Assembly (NCBI GenBank): GCA_047637355.1
Contig: JBLIKA010000001.1
Span: 1-64,000, forward strand
DNA: 64,000 nt
Source of the DNA: Glaciecola sp047637355
GTDB taxonomy: Bacteria > Pseudomonadota > Gammaproteobacteria > Enterobacterales > Alteromonadaceae
Reading direction: 5' to 3'
Below the pieces are notes generated by a model that did not search any database, had not been told where the DNA came from, and saw only the letters and a program-made list of their open reading frames with translations. Position numbers and translations under genes: made by a program. Every line of letters begins with the position of its first letter. The stretch's first letter is position 1. This document shows, piece after piece, positions 8,304 to 17,365 of the stretch.

Positions 8304-10391
8304 TTGTTTGGCCTCAGTTTTGGTGTTATCGGCGGCATAATTAACTATTTCTTAATCATCCCTTTTTACGGTCCTTTTTCACTTTATTTTGGCCAAATTT
8401 TTGTTCTGATTTGTCTCATCACGCGGGGGCTAAATGCAGGCATCATTGCCTCAGGGATTGCAGCTACCGCGTTGGCATTAAAACTAGACGATCCATTCTT
8501 ATTTATTATATTAGTCAGTGAAACATTTGCTGTTCATATAATGTTGCGAAAGGGTCACATATTATTATTCGCGGATGCAATTTATTGGCTGTTCATCGGA
8601 GTGCCACTTACGCTAACATTGCTGACGTTAACAAGCTCAACATCTTCAGAACTTCTCATTATTTCAGGCTTAACCTTAACTATTAATGGTATATTTGGCG
8701 CATCTGTGGCGGCGTTGTTTTACTCATTTATTCCAATTCAAAGCGTATACAGAAAATACAGAGGAAAGCCGCCGAAGTTCGCAACCGTTATTTTTTCGCT
8801 TTGTATGTTAACAGTAACGTTGCCCACTATCGCTATCTCTTTAATTTTTACGTGGCAGAATACAGCTCAAAAGGAACAAGACATTGCAAACATGCTGGCG
8901 CGACAAGGCAACCAAATCATTTATGTTGTAGAGGCATTTGTTAATAATCATATAGCCGCCGTCAACCGGCTATCAAACACCTTGTCTAAATCTAATTTTA
9001 CTCTCCCTGTGCAAACTGCTCTGGATGCTACAGCAGAGAACCATCCGTACTTTATCAGTATGTTAGTATCTGGCTCAGAAGGGCAAGTTCTCTACGCTGC
9101 GCCAAATGAGTATGCGATATTGCTTAGCGATGGAAACAAACACACGTTAAGCAATAGACCATATTTTCAAAAAGCCAAACAGACACTACAGCCGCAATTA
9201 TCAGAAGCAATTTCAGGTATTGGTTTTGGTAATGACGCAATACTGACTATGTCAGCTCCTATATCTTTAGAGGGGGAATTTTCTGGTATTTCACAAGGAG
9301 CTATTAAGCTATCTACTTTTGCCCAGTTTAAGCGCGAATATATTGACGATAACTCTTTTTATGAATATATCATTACAGATAAAAACCAAAAGATCATATT
9401 TGCTTCAGAAAGCCTCAAATTGCCAACGCTGTCGCAGTTTAGCTACCAACCCAGCAATAATGAACTGATTGATGGAATACCCGAATTAACCTTTCAGAAT
9501 AATAAGTACCTGTATTATCAATTAGTAACACAACATGACTGGACAATAACTGTACTAAGTTCTCCTACAATTGTGACGCAAGTTATTTCCAAAAACTTTT
9601 ATATATTGGCGGCGTGCTTATTCATCACTTTTGTTGTGTTTTCAATTATAGCGAGCCAACTAAGTAAAAGAATTACACTACCTCTTGTTCATCTCGCTGA
9701 CCATTTTAATGACAATACTGTGTCTGAAGATATAGTAAAAGAATCTGAAGTTAGTGATGAGATGATGAAAGTCACCAATAAGTTACTCAGTTCTCGGGAA
9801 ATCATGTTGAATTTTCAAGAACAGCTCACAGCGCAAGTACAAGAAAAAACAAAACAGTTAAAGTCCTTAAATCAGCAATTATATAATTTAGCGCAGAAGG
9901 ACGGGCTAACTAACTTATTGAATCGAAGCGGGTTCGATGACTTAGCCAAGACGACTTATCGTAATTGCGTGCGTAATCATATTCCCCTGTCGATGGTATT
10001 AATTGATATTGATGACTTTAAACAAATTAACGATACCTATGGGCATCCTTTTGGTGATACCTGTATTGTCTCAATTGCTAGCACCCTAAACCAATTTTGC
10101 AAACGTAACACCGATTTACTCGGGCGATATGGTGGCGAAGAATTCATCGTTCTACTGAGTGGCGGCAATATTGAAGAGCATCATGAGTTAACGAAGCAAA
10201 TTCATCGTGCTGTACAAAAAACAGAAGTTAGTCATGAAGATATTAGTGTGAAAATGACCATTAGCATCGGTATTAGTAGCTTAGGCAGTAACTATGGAAT
10301 GAGCTTCGAGGGATTGGTAAAATCAGCGGACGAGCAACTCTATAGAAGTAAACGCACGGGTAAGGATAAAATCTCAATATATTTCCAGTAA
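8304..10391 (+). CDS. Membrane diguanylate cyclase with periplasmic sensor and GGEEF domain
   Basis: About 695 residues. An N-terminal block of five or six membrane helices (to about residue 145) is followed by a further helix near 165-185, a periplasmic region of about 220 residues with a dCache/PAS-like pattern, a membrane helix near 430-450, a coiled linker (EQLTAQVQEKTKQLKSLNQQ) and a C-terminal GGDEF domain. The active motif GGEEF is intact near residue 610 and an inhibitory I-site RNTD precedes it at 601, so it should make c-di-GMP with product feedback. TTG 8304 is the first common start codon, but it falls inside the first helix; in-frame sequence extends upstream to ATT 8241, which has AAAGGAAA before it. 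Paralog of the next gene. Confidence 0.88.
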   Translation: MFGLSFGVIGGIINYFLIIPFYGPFSLYFGQIFVLICLITRGLNAGIIASGIAATALALKLDDPFLFIILVSETFAVHIMLRKGHILLFADAIYWLFIGVPLTLTLLTLTSSTSSELLIISGLTLTINGIFGASVAALFYSFIPIQSVYRKYRGKPPKFATVIFSLCMLTVTLPTIAISLIFTWQNTAQKEQDIANMLARQGNQIIYVVEAFVNNHIAAVNRLSNTLSKSNFTLPVQTALDATAENHPYFISMLVSGSEGQVLYAAPNEYAILLSDGNKHTLSNRPYFQKAKQTLQPQLSEAISGIGFGNDAILTMSAPISLEGEFSGISQGAIKLSTFAQFKREYIDDNSFYEYIITDKNQKIIFASESLKLPTLSQFSYQPSNNELIDGIPELTFQNNKYLYYQLVTQHDWTITVLSSPTIVTQVISKNFYILAACLFITFVVFSIIASQLSKRITLPLVHLADHFNDNTVSEDIVKESEVSDEMMKVTNKLLSSREIMLNFQEQLTAQVQEKTKQLKSLNQQLYNLAQKDGLTNLLNRSGFDDLAKTTYRNCVRNHIPLSMVLIDIDDFKQINDTYGHPFGDTCIVSIASTLNQFCKRNTDLLGRYGGEEFIVLLSGGNIEEHHELTKQIHRAVQKTEVSHEDISVKMTISIGISSLGSNYGMSFEGLVKSADEQLYRSKRTGKDKISIYFQ

Positions 10392-10418
10392 TAATAATAT
10401 CTTAACTTGTTCTGCACC

Positions 10419-10443
10419 CACAATTTATCGATGATAAGTTGTG
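10419..10443. repeat. Inverted repeat between the two diguanylate cyclase genes
   Basis: CACAATTTATC at 10419-10429 and GATAAGTTGTG at 10433-10443 form 11-bp arms with one mismatch around GAT. It lies 27 bases past the stop of the first cyclase and about 75 bases before the ATG of the second. No T-run follows on either strand. It may be an operator for the second gene or a processing hairpin. Confidence 0.4.
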
Positions 10444-10518
10444 CAACATATAGACTTTAAACATGAATAAGACTAGTGTTGAAATACAGAACATATAAAA
10501 AAACAGTCTCACAATTAG

Positions 10519-12675
10519 ATGTTAAATGTAACTGCGAAATGGACTAGGGAAAGTATCTTGCAAGGATCGCTATTTGGCGTTTTTGCGGCTTTTGCTAACT
10601 TGTTTTTATCCGTTCCTATTTATGGTGCGTTGAGTCTCTATTGGGGCATGGGCTTGTGCATTTATGTATTAGTCAGTTTTGGAATTAGGGCTTCCATCAT
10701 TACCCTCATATTCAGCCTCGCTTCAATGTATATATTAGACAAACAGATTGTCGATATTGGCATTAGTTTAGCCGAATTTATCACTATTGCTTATCTTATC
10801 CACAAACGCTTCTTTGTCATTATGGCGTCTCTTTGTTTTTGGTTATTTATCGGTAGCCCATTGTGCTGGGTTTATTTGAGTAGCATCTCAACAAGTGCAA
10901 GCAATCAAGAGTTCAGCTTCATATTTTCTGCCATGCAAGGATTGAATGGATTATTTAACGCTTCGTTAGCCGCAATGTTGTATCTATTAACACCCACTCG
11001 ATGGCTTTCTGAAAGTAGAAATTCAGTTAATAAGAGTCTTTCTTCAAATATTTTTGCATTGAGTGCGCTCACACTTATTTTGCCTCTCGTTACAGTATCT
11101 TTCGTGTTAGCAAGCACAGCAAGTTCACGCAACGAAGAGCAACTGATTAAAATATTGAGAGCTCAAGCCAACATCGTGAGTCTGGCAACCGAACGTTTTA
11201 TAGATGAGCACTACACTGTTGTTAATCAGCTTGCGAGAACATTATCCAGGGTGCCCAATGAGGTTACTAGGCAAAGCATTTTGGTAGATGCGCAATCTGA
11301 CTATCCCGACTTTTTTAATCTTACCTTTATACAAGCCGATGGATACACAGCCTTCTTTGCACCAACGAAATTCAATGACCAAATAAAGAGTTTGCCAAAA
11401 AATCTACGATATGTGAACGATCGCAGTTATTTTATTCATGCACGCGATAACAAAACGCCTTATATTTCTAATGCGATGATGAGTCGAGGTGTTATTTCAG
11501 CTCCTATGATTGCAATGTCGAGTCCGATAATCATCGACAATCAATTTCAAGGCGCCTTGTTAGGTGCCATGAACTTAGAATTTATTACGACATTGCATCA
11601 AAAAATGGAATCCAGCCTGCAAACCGATTATGTCATTATTACGGACAAAGAAGACCTTGTCATTTACGCATCCGCTCCAACTGGTTTACATAATTTAGAA
11701 AAATACACTATTAATGTTGGAAAAAGTAAATTTACACCTGATTTCCCAGTACTATCTATTAATGGTAGAAATCATCCTTATCACTTAGCAAAAAACAACT
11801 TTGATTGGAAAATTTATATCATCAAACAGCCATCCGAACTGGTGCAACTATTCAGCCACCATATTTCGGTAATCGCTTCTACAGTGGTCGGTATTATCTT
11901 ATTATTTCTATTTATAGCCCATAAGTTAGCCAAACAAATCACCTCGCCCCTAGTCAAGTTATTAGAGAATAGTTCTGAAAACTACATTTCAGATTTTGAA
12001 AATATGCCAGGTGCAACATCAAGCCAAGAAATTAATGAGGTTGCGGATAAACTTCAAAAATCGCATAATTTATTACGTGACTTTGAGCATCAATTACAGC
12101 AACAGGTCTCCGAAAAAACGACTCAATTAGAGCAACTTAATTTGCAGCTGGCGGCCCAAGCTCGCGAAGATGGGCTAACACATCTGCTTAATCGTAGGGG
12201 CTTCGACGAAATAGCATACAATGCGATTAAAACGAATCAGCGACTACATCAACCGATCAGTTTAGCGCTTATTGATATTGACCATTTTAAACTCGTTAAT
12301 GATAATTATGGCCATTCAGTAGGTGATGAATGTCTCAAAGCATTTGCCGAATTAATGCAGCAAAATTGCAAACGTGAAACAGATATTATTGGTCGCTACG
12401 GGGGCGAAGAGTTCGTCATCCTGATGTCAGGCAAAAACGTGAACGCGCACCAACAGCTTATCCATCATATTCAAATACAAACACAAAAGATGCTAGTGGA
12501 TATTAAAGACTTACCAGTCCCAATTAGTTTTACCGTCAGTATTGGAGTCTGTAGTTTACTCGGTAATAGTTTATTAAGCCTGCATGAAGTCGTCAATATA
12601 GCGGATGAAGAGCTATATAAATGCAAGCGTAACGGGCGTAATCAACTTTCCATAGTCACAATTGATCCCGAGTAG
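10519..12675 (+). CDS. Membrane diguanylate cyclase, paralog of the preceding gene
   Basis: 718 residues with the same order as its neighbour: N-terminal multi-helix membrane block (residues about 15-160), another helix near 180-200, a periplasmic sensor of about 230 residues (YFIHARDNKTPYISN resembles dCache ligand-pocket sequence), a membrane helix near 450-470, a coiled linker (LQQQVSEKTTQLEQLNLQLA) and a GGDEF domain. GGEEF near 628 and the I-site RETD just before it are intact, predicting an active, feedback-inhibited cyclase. The N-terminal alignment of the pair (FLSVPIYGALSLYWG here, FLIIPFYGPFSLYFG there) indicates tandem duplication followed by sensor divergence. Confidence 0.9.
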   Translation: MLNVTAKWTRESILQGSLFGVFAAFANLFLSVPIYGALSLYWGMGLCIYVLVSFGIRASIITLIFSLASMYILDKQIVDIGISLAEFITIAYLIHKRFFVIMASLCFWLFIGSPLCWVYLSSISTSASNQEFSFIFSAMQGLNGLFNASLAAMLYLLTPTRWLSESRNSVNKSLSSNIFALSALTLILPLVTVSFVLASTASSRNEEQLIKILRAQANIVSLATERFIDEHYTVVNQLARTLSRVPNEVTRQSILVDAQSDYPDFFNLTFIQADGYTAFFAPTKFNDQIKSLPKNLRYVNDRSYFIHARDNKTPYISNAMMSRGVISAPMIAMSSPIIIDNQFQGALLGAMNLEFITTLHQKMESSLQTDYVIITDKEDLVIYASAPTGLHNLEKYTINVGKSKFTPDFPVLSINGRNHPYHLAKNNFDWKIYIIKQPSELVQLFSHHISVIASTVVGIILLFLFIAHKLAKQITSPLVKLLENSSENYISDFENMPGATSSQEINEVADKLQKSHNLLRDFEHQLQQQVSEKTTQLEQLNLQLAAQAREDGLTHLLNRRGFDEIAYNAIKTNQRLHQPISLALIDIDHFKLVNDNYGHSVGDECLKAFAELMQQNCKRETDIIGRYGGEEFVILMSGKNVNAHQQLIHHIQIQTQKMLVDIKDLPVPISFTVSIGVCSLLGNSLLSLHEVVNIADEELYKCKRNGRNQLSIVTIDPE

Positions 12676-12784
12676 ACGCTTATATTTTCTAACTTGTATT
12701 AGCGACAAATTTACGTTTTATTTGTTTCGGCACAAAGCCCATGTTCGTATATACTTAATCCTTCAAATTAAATAACACGAGGTC

Positions 12785-13690
12785 ATGCACGCATTGCTTA
12801 ACTTTATTAATGGCTGTCTTTCAGCTCTCGGCTACTTAATTAATACCATTTTCTGGGTTATCCCTATTGTCGTTTTGTCGGTGTTAAAGGTAATACCGAT
12901 AAAATTTTGGCAAAAGCTTATCTCTTTTCCGCTCGATGGCTGCGCTACGGCATGGATAAGTATCAACAATGTAAATCAAAATATATTTTCCAGAACTCGC
13001 TTTAATACTAAGTATATCGAGGGGCTAACCACAAAAGAATGGTATTTAGTTATTTCAAACCATCAATCTTGGGTTGATATTTTGGTGTTGCAACGTGTGT
13101 TTAATCGCAAAATCCCATTTTTAAAGTTTTTCCTCAAAAAAGAGCTTATTTGGGTCCCTTTTATAGGAATTGCATGGTGGGCACTAGACTTTCCATTTAT
13201 GCGCCGCTACAGCCGAGCGTTTTTAAATAAAAATCCACATTTGAAAGGAAAGGATTTAGAAACGACTAAAAAAGCTTGTGAAAAATTTCAACATAAGCCT
13301 GTTAGCGTAATGAACTTCATTGAAGGTACACGCTTTACTAAACAAAAATGGCACACAACAGGTGAGGTCTATTCCAATCTCCTTCTTCCTAAGGCTGGTG
13401 GGATTGCATTTGTACTAAGTGCTATGGGCAAACAATTAACTAGACTCGTTGACGTTACAATTCACTACCCAGAAGGAACCCCTTCTTATTGGGATTTTGT
13501 TACTGGTAAAGTGGCCGAGGTCAACGTGAGTATCAAAACAGTATTAATTGAAGACTTATTTAACAAAGGCATTTTTTCAGACTCCTATTTTGACGATCCC
13601 GCACAAAAAGAAATATTTCAACAGTGGTTAAACAACATGTGGCAAGAAAAAAACCAAGAGTTAGAGTTTTTGGAGCAAAACAACAAGTGA
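12785..13690 (+). CDS. Lysophospholipid-type acyltransferase (YihG-like), copy 1
   Basis: 301 residues with an N-terminal hydrophobic segment and the glycerolipid acyltransferase motifs in order: NHQSWVD (NHX4D, catalytic His and Asp) near residue 96, FFLKKELIWVPFIG, MRRYSR and EGTRFT (motif III). This family transfers acyl chains to lysophosphatidic acid or related lipids at the inner membrane; the YihG subgroup is suggested by length and by the FLKKEL...W pattern. GAGG lies just upstream of the ATG. It overlaps the following paralog by 4 bases, so translation is probably coupled. Confidence 0.88.
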   Translation: MHALLNFINGCLSALGYLINTIFWVIPIVVLSVLKVIPIKFWQKLISFPLDGCATAWISINNVNQNIFSRTRFNTKYIEGLTTKEWYLVISNHQSWVDILVLQRVFNRKIPFLKFFLKKELIWVPFIGIAWWALDFPFMRRYSRAFLNKNPHLKGKDLETTKKACEKFQHKPVSVMNFIEGTRFTKQKWHTTGEVYSNLLLPKAGGIAFVLSAMGKQLTRLVDVTIHYPEGTPSYWDFVTGKVAEVNVSIKTVLIEDLFNKGIFSDSYFDDPAQKEIFQQWLNNMWQEKNQELEFLEQNNK

Positions 13691-14589
13691 AATCGTTTAA
13701 GTCATATTTAGTTTTCCCTATCCACTTTGTATTACAAATGACAAATTTGGGGTTTTGGGGAATATTGATTTTTTGTTTCGGTCTTGTCCGTTTTATGATC
13801 CCGATCAAAATAATCAGTAAAATGTTGATAAAGCTTATGCATTTTTTCTACTTTACGTTTAGCGTTATTAGCGTTGGTTTGATTAAATTTTTTAATAAGG
13901 TAAAGATTGAAGTCAAAATGGACGAAGAGCTTAGCAAAAAGAAATGGTATTTAATTATAGCTAATCATATTAGTTATTTAGATATTATATTGCTCATTCG
14001 TTTTTGCGCTGAACATACTTCCCCCCCCAAATTTTTCCTTAAGAAGGAGCTCATTTGGCTCCCCTTCGTTGGGATTGCTGCTTGGGCTTTAGATATGCCG
14101 TTTATGCGCCGATATACGCAAGAATTTGTGGAAAAAAATCCACACTTAAAAGGCACAGATATAGAAACAACCCGACAGTCTTGTGCAAAATTTATAGACA
14201 GTCCAACATCAGTTATTAACTTTGTCGAGGGCACTCGCTTTTCACCAGCAAAAGCTGAAGAACGTCAGAGTCCATTTTCAAATTTACTGCGCCCAAAAGC
14301 GGGTGGGATAGCATTCACACTTGCGTCCATGGGCGAACAATTTAGCAACTTGCTGGACATTACACTAGCTTACCCACAGAATGCACAGCATCCAATGCGC
14401 GATATGTTGAGCGGCGAAATGACACATATTGTAATTGATGTCAGTGTCCAAACTCTATCGGATGAAATCATTGGTGATTACTTCAATAACTCAGACTTTA
14501 GAGCTCAATTTCAAGTGTGGTTGAATGAGCTTTGGGTAAATAAAAACGAACGCGTGAAAACCTGGATGAAAGGATTGAAGGCACAATAG
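13687..14589 (+). CDS. Lysophospholipid-type acyltransferase (YihG-like), copy 2
   Basis: About 300 residues from a GTG at 13687, which overlaps the TGA of copy 1 (GTGA). The open frame continues further upstream inside copy 1, but the GTG start makes the lengths of the two copies agree. Same motifs: NHISYLD near residue 92, FFLKKELIWLPFVG, MRRYTQ, EGTRFS. Blocks such as FLKKELIW are nearly identical between copies while other parts differ, so this is an older tandem duplication. Substrate is unknown; it probably acts in phospholipid synthesis or remodelling at the inner membrane. Confidence 0.87.
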   Translation: MKSFKSYLVFPIHFVLQMTNLGFWGILIFCFGLVRFMIPIKIISKMLIKLMHFFYFTFSVISVGLIKFFNKVKIEVKMDEELSKKKWYLIIANHISYLDIILLIRFCAEHTSPPKFFLKKELIWLPFVGIAAWALDMPFMRRYTQEFVEKNPHLKGTDIETTRQSCAKFIDSPTSVINFVEGTRFSPAKAEERQSPFSNLLRPKAGGIAFTLASMGEQFSNLLDITLAYPQNAQHPMRDMLSGEMTHIVIDVSVQTLSDEIIGDYFNNSDFRAQFQVWLNELWVNKNERVKTWMKGLKAQ

Positions 14590-14590
14590 A

Positions 14591-15940
14591 ATGAATTATG
14601 TAATGACAGTCTTACCTTCAATAATAGCGCCAATAGCAGCAATTGACGAACCAACGACGGAGCCAATGCGTAATCAAGCCGTCGCTGATTTTGTCGAGTT
14701 ACTGATTAAAGCAGGTCAATACCTCGGAATGAAGTTAGAACTTGGGAGCATTTCATATCAATTATTTGCCTTGAGTAGCATTTTTCTTGTCGCTATTGTT
14801 GCGTTTCTGATTGTTAAGTTTGTTCTGCATTTTAAAGTACTCAGATTTGTCGCTAAAACGAATAATATATGGGACGACTGTTTGTTAGACGCGGGCGTAT
14901 TTAGACGCCTTGCTAGGATCGTCCCAGGCATCATTGTTTATTCAACATACAGCTTATTTTTTAGTCCCGAAGAAAAAATATATAGCTTACTGGCTAATCT
15001 GAGTGCCATTTACCTTTTGTTTACCGTTTGGAGGACCTTAAGTGCCTCATTAACGGCAGTAGAAAGTATTTACAGTAAAAGTCAGTTAGCTAGAAAAGCA
15101 CCCATTACCGGGTTCATTCAAGTCGCTAAACTACTCTTCACTCTTATCTTAATATTCTTAATATTATCGCTATTATTGGGAAAAAGTCCGATATTTTTAT
15201 TATCCGGATTAACAGCTATTGCTGCAGTACTGCTGTTAATATTTAGAGATACTATTTTAGGTTTTGTTGCTGGCATTCAAATTGCCGCAAACAGAATGTT
15301 CAATACTGGCGATTGGATCGCTATGCCTAAGTATGAAGTTGATGGTGAAATACTTGAAATTGGACTAAACGTAGTCAAAGTTCAAAACTGGGATAAAACA
15401 ATTTCAACACTCCCAACTTATGCACTTACCACTGATGCGGTGAAGAACTGGCGTGGGATGATGGAGTCTGGTGGTAGAAGAATAAAGCGGGCTGTTTACA
15501 TTGATATCCATTCTATTACCTTTGCTGATAGCGAGTTACTTGATGAGTGGGAAAGTATGAAATTGCTAAACAGCTATTTGAAAGCGAAAAAGCAAGAATT
15601 AGTTGATGACAGAAAACTAAAAGAGATCGCAGAAACCGATATTTTAAACTGCCGACGCCTTACCAATTTAGGTACTTTTAGAGCCTATTTGGCAGCTTAT
15701 TTAAAAAATCACGAATTGGTAAACCAAGATTTAACTTGTATGGTAAGACAGCTACCGCCAACAGAAATTGGTATTCCATTGGAAATATATTGCTTTAGTA
15801 AAGAAAAAGATTGGGTAACTTATGAACGTATTCAGTCTGATATTTTTGATCATGTGTTGGCAATAATGCCTGTTTTTAAATTACGAGCCTATCAACGAGT
15901 CTCTAGCAACAACGACCAACCACAAAAAAACGCGCCTTAG
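14591..15940 (+). CDS. ybdG: YbdG/MscM-like mechanosensitive channel
   Basis: 449 residues: several N-terminal membrane helices (about 55-80, 105-150, 175-200), the pore-lining MscS helix region (AAVLLLIFRDTILGFVAGI) and the cytoplasmic beta domain. The stretch NWRGMMESGGRRIKRA and KVQNWDKTISTLPTYAL closely match E. coli YbdG, a miniconductance channel that protects against mild osmotic downshock. The start is one base after the stop of acyltransferase copy 2, with AAGG at 9 bases, so the three genes form an operon. The stop codon lies inside the terminator hairpin. Confidence 0.9.
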   Translation: MNYVMTVLPSIIAPIAAIDEPTTEPMRNQAVADFVELLIKAGQYLGMKLELGSISYQLFALSSIFLVAIVAFLIVKFVLHFKVLRFVAKTNNIWDDCLLDAGVFRRLARIVPGIIVYSTYSLFFSPEEKIYSLLANLSAIYLLFTVWRTLSASLTAVESIYSKSQLARKAPITGFIQVAKLLFTLILIFLILSLLLGKSPIFLLSGLTAIAAVLLLIFRDTILGFVAGIQIAANRMFNTGDWIAMPKYEVDGEILEIGLNVVKVQNWDKTISTLPTYALTTDAVKNWRGMMESGGRRIKRAVYIDIHSITFADSELLDEWESMKLLNSYLKAKKQELVDDRKLKEIAETDILNCRRLTNLGTFRAYLAAYLKNHELVNQDLTCMVRQLPPTEIGIPLEIYCFSKEKDWVTYERIQSDIFDHVLAIMPVFKLRAYQRVSSNNDQPQKNAP

Positions 15941-15950
15941 CGCGTTTTTT
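15925..15950. terminator. Bidirectional Rho-independent terminator
   Basis: AAAAAACGCGC, loop CTTA, then GCGCGTTTTTT. The hairpin has an A-run on one side and a T-run on the other, so it can stop both the plus-strand acyltransferase-ybdG operon and the convergent small gene ending at 15966. The loop and 3' arm contain the ybdG stop codon (TAG at 15938-15940). Confidence 0.9.
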
Positions 15951-15965
15951 TACTTTTATATTGTA

Positions 15966-16157
15966 TCAAGTGGCTGCATAAGCTAACAAGAATGTTATCG
16001 TTAAACTTGAAATACCCAGAAATCCATATTCAATTTTTTCACGAAGTCCCTCTGCACCTGATTTTCCGGTCAAGAATGCCATAACGATACAACTTAATCC
16101 TAAAACTAGCGCTATTGCAGTTGCACCAAATAAAAAGCCGCTAAGTATACCGTTCAT
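15966..16157 (-). CDS. Small two-helix membrane protein, unknown
   Basis: 63 residues with two hydrophobic segments (about 5-27 and 43-62) joined by a basic and acidic loop (KSGAEGLREKIEYG). The frame opens 14 codons earlier, but ATG 16157 has AGGAA at good spacing and gives a membrane-protein N-terminus (MNGILSGFLFG). I do not recognise the family. A FNR/CRP-like palindrome lies about 90 bases upstream. Confidence 0.65.
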   Translation of the reverse strand: MNGILSGFLFGATAIALVLGLSCIVMAFLTGKSGAEGLREKIEYGFLGISSLTITFLLAYAAT

Positions 16158-16573
16158 AAAATTCCTAAATTGAAAGCCGAAAACGCGCGTATTATGCACT
16201 AATCTGCAAAAATGTCACATGCTACCCGATGGTTTTCAACTAAACTTGATCTTGGTCAATATCACTAACTGTTAGGTAAAACACTCATTTAAGTAGCTAA
16301 TCATTCTATATTCATCGTTTGTAAAATTCATAACCCACTGAATTTTAGATTAATTTTAAAATGGGAACAATCTTTGCTAACAGTACTTATTGAGACACTA
16401 AACAGATACATCACTTACGATATAAATGTTTAAAAAAACGAATATAAAGATCTTATAGACAAAAACATTCATATTTATAAAAGAATGCTAACCGCAAAGC
16501 GACTGAGCAGCTTTTAATAGCGATATCAATAAACACAGACTAAACTATGGCTTGACCAAAAGGATTACCCAAA
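16158..16573. other. Divergent intergenic region
   Basis: AT-rich spacer of 416 bases between the small membrane protein gene (minus) and the DUF2884 gene (plus). It must hold both promoters. The only site I can name is the FNR-like palindrome at 16246-16259. No RNA gene or repeat is apparent. Confidence 0.5.
16246..16259. promoter_or_regulatory. FNR-like box
   Basis: TTGAT-CTTG-GTCAA matches the FNR/Anr consensus TTGAT-N4-ATCAA at 9 of 10 positions. It is 89 bases upstream of the start of the small membrane protein at 16157 (minus) and over 300 bases from the DUF2884 gene. This would suit an activator site for the former. Based on sequence match only. Confidence 0.35.
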
Positions 16574-17365
16574 ATGAAAAAAGTAATAGCGACCACAATC
16601 AGCCTTTGTGCTTTAACTGCATTCAACGTCAACGCTAGTCAATATAATTCAGAGCAATGCGATATCAATTTAAATGGTGATTTACGCTTTGCAGAAAATA
16701 CACTGACACTTAAAACAAAAGCAGATGATGAAGTAAGAATCACGGATAGTTATATGGTATTTTTAAATGGTCAAAAATTATCGCTTTCTGCAGAAGAGAC
16801 AACGTGGGTCAAAGGATATTATGACGGAATAGAACAAAGTATTCCCCAAGTGATGACAGTGGCTGCTGAAGGTGTGAAAATTGCGAACTATGCGGTTACT
16901 GACGTATTACGAGGTTTTCTTGGCTCTGAAAGTAAAGTTGCATCGCAACTCGAAATCAAACTGAATGATTTATATGGAAAATTAACAAATCATGTTTATC
17001 AAAATCCTAAATCACTCACCTTCGATTCAGCCAAACTCGAAAGTGAGTTAGGTCTTGGCCCAGATTTCAATGCCGAAATTGACCTTATAGTGTCTGACGT
17101 GATGGAAAATGCAATGGGTGAGTTTTTGGTTCAAATGGGCAGAAGTATGTTAAATGGCGACGGCTCAATGGAATCATTTGAACAACGTATGGAAAAAATG
17201 GGACAATCTATTGAAACCAAAGTTAAAAGTCAGACTGATAGCATTGAAAAAGAAGCTAAAAAATTGTGCAAAATGCTAACTGCGATTGATGATTCGGAAA
17301 GCAACGTACAAAAAATTAAAGGCCTTAATGACGTTGATGTTGTCACTAAAAACAAAAATGCATAA
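16574..17365 (+). CDS. DUF2884 (YggN-like) periplasmic protein
   Basis: 263 residues with a signal peptide (MKKVIATTISLCALTAFNVNA). Features typical of DUF2884/YggN are the early Cys in SEQCDINL, the central WVKGYYDGIEQSIPQVM, the helical MRSLLNGD-like part (MGRSMLNGDGS) and a late Cys in KKLCKML that could pair with the first. The function is unknown; the protein is predicted to be periplasmic. AAGGATT lies at good spacing before the ATG. Its last 8 bases overlap the start of the next gene, indicating translational coupling. Confidence 0.8.
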   Translation: MKKVIATTISLCALTAFNVNASQYNSEQCDINLNGDLRFAENTLTLKTKADDEVRITDSYMVFLNGQKLSLSAEETTWVKGYYDGIEQSIPQVMTVAAEGVKIANYAVTDVLRGFLGSESKVASQLEIKLNDLYGKLTNHVYQNPKSLTFDSAKLESELGLGPDFNAEIDLIVSDVMENAMGEFLVQMGRSMLNGDGSMESFEQRMEKMGQSIETKVKSQTDSIEKEAKKLCKMLTAIDDSESNVQKIKGLNDVDVVTKNKNA

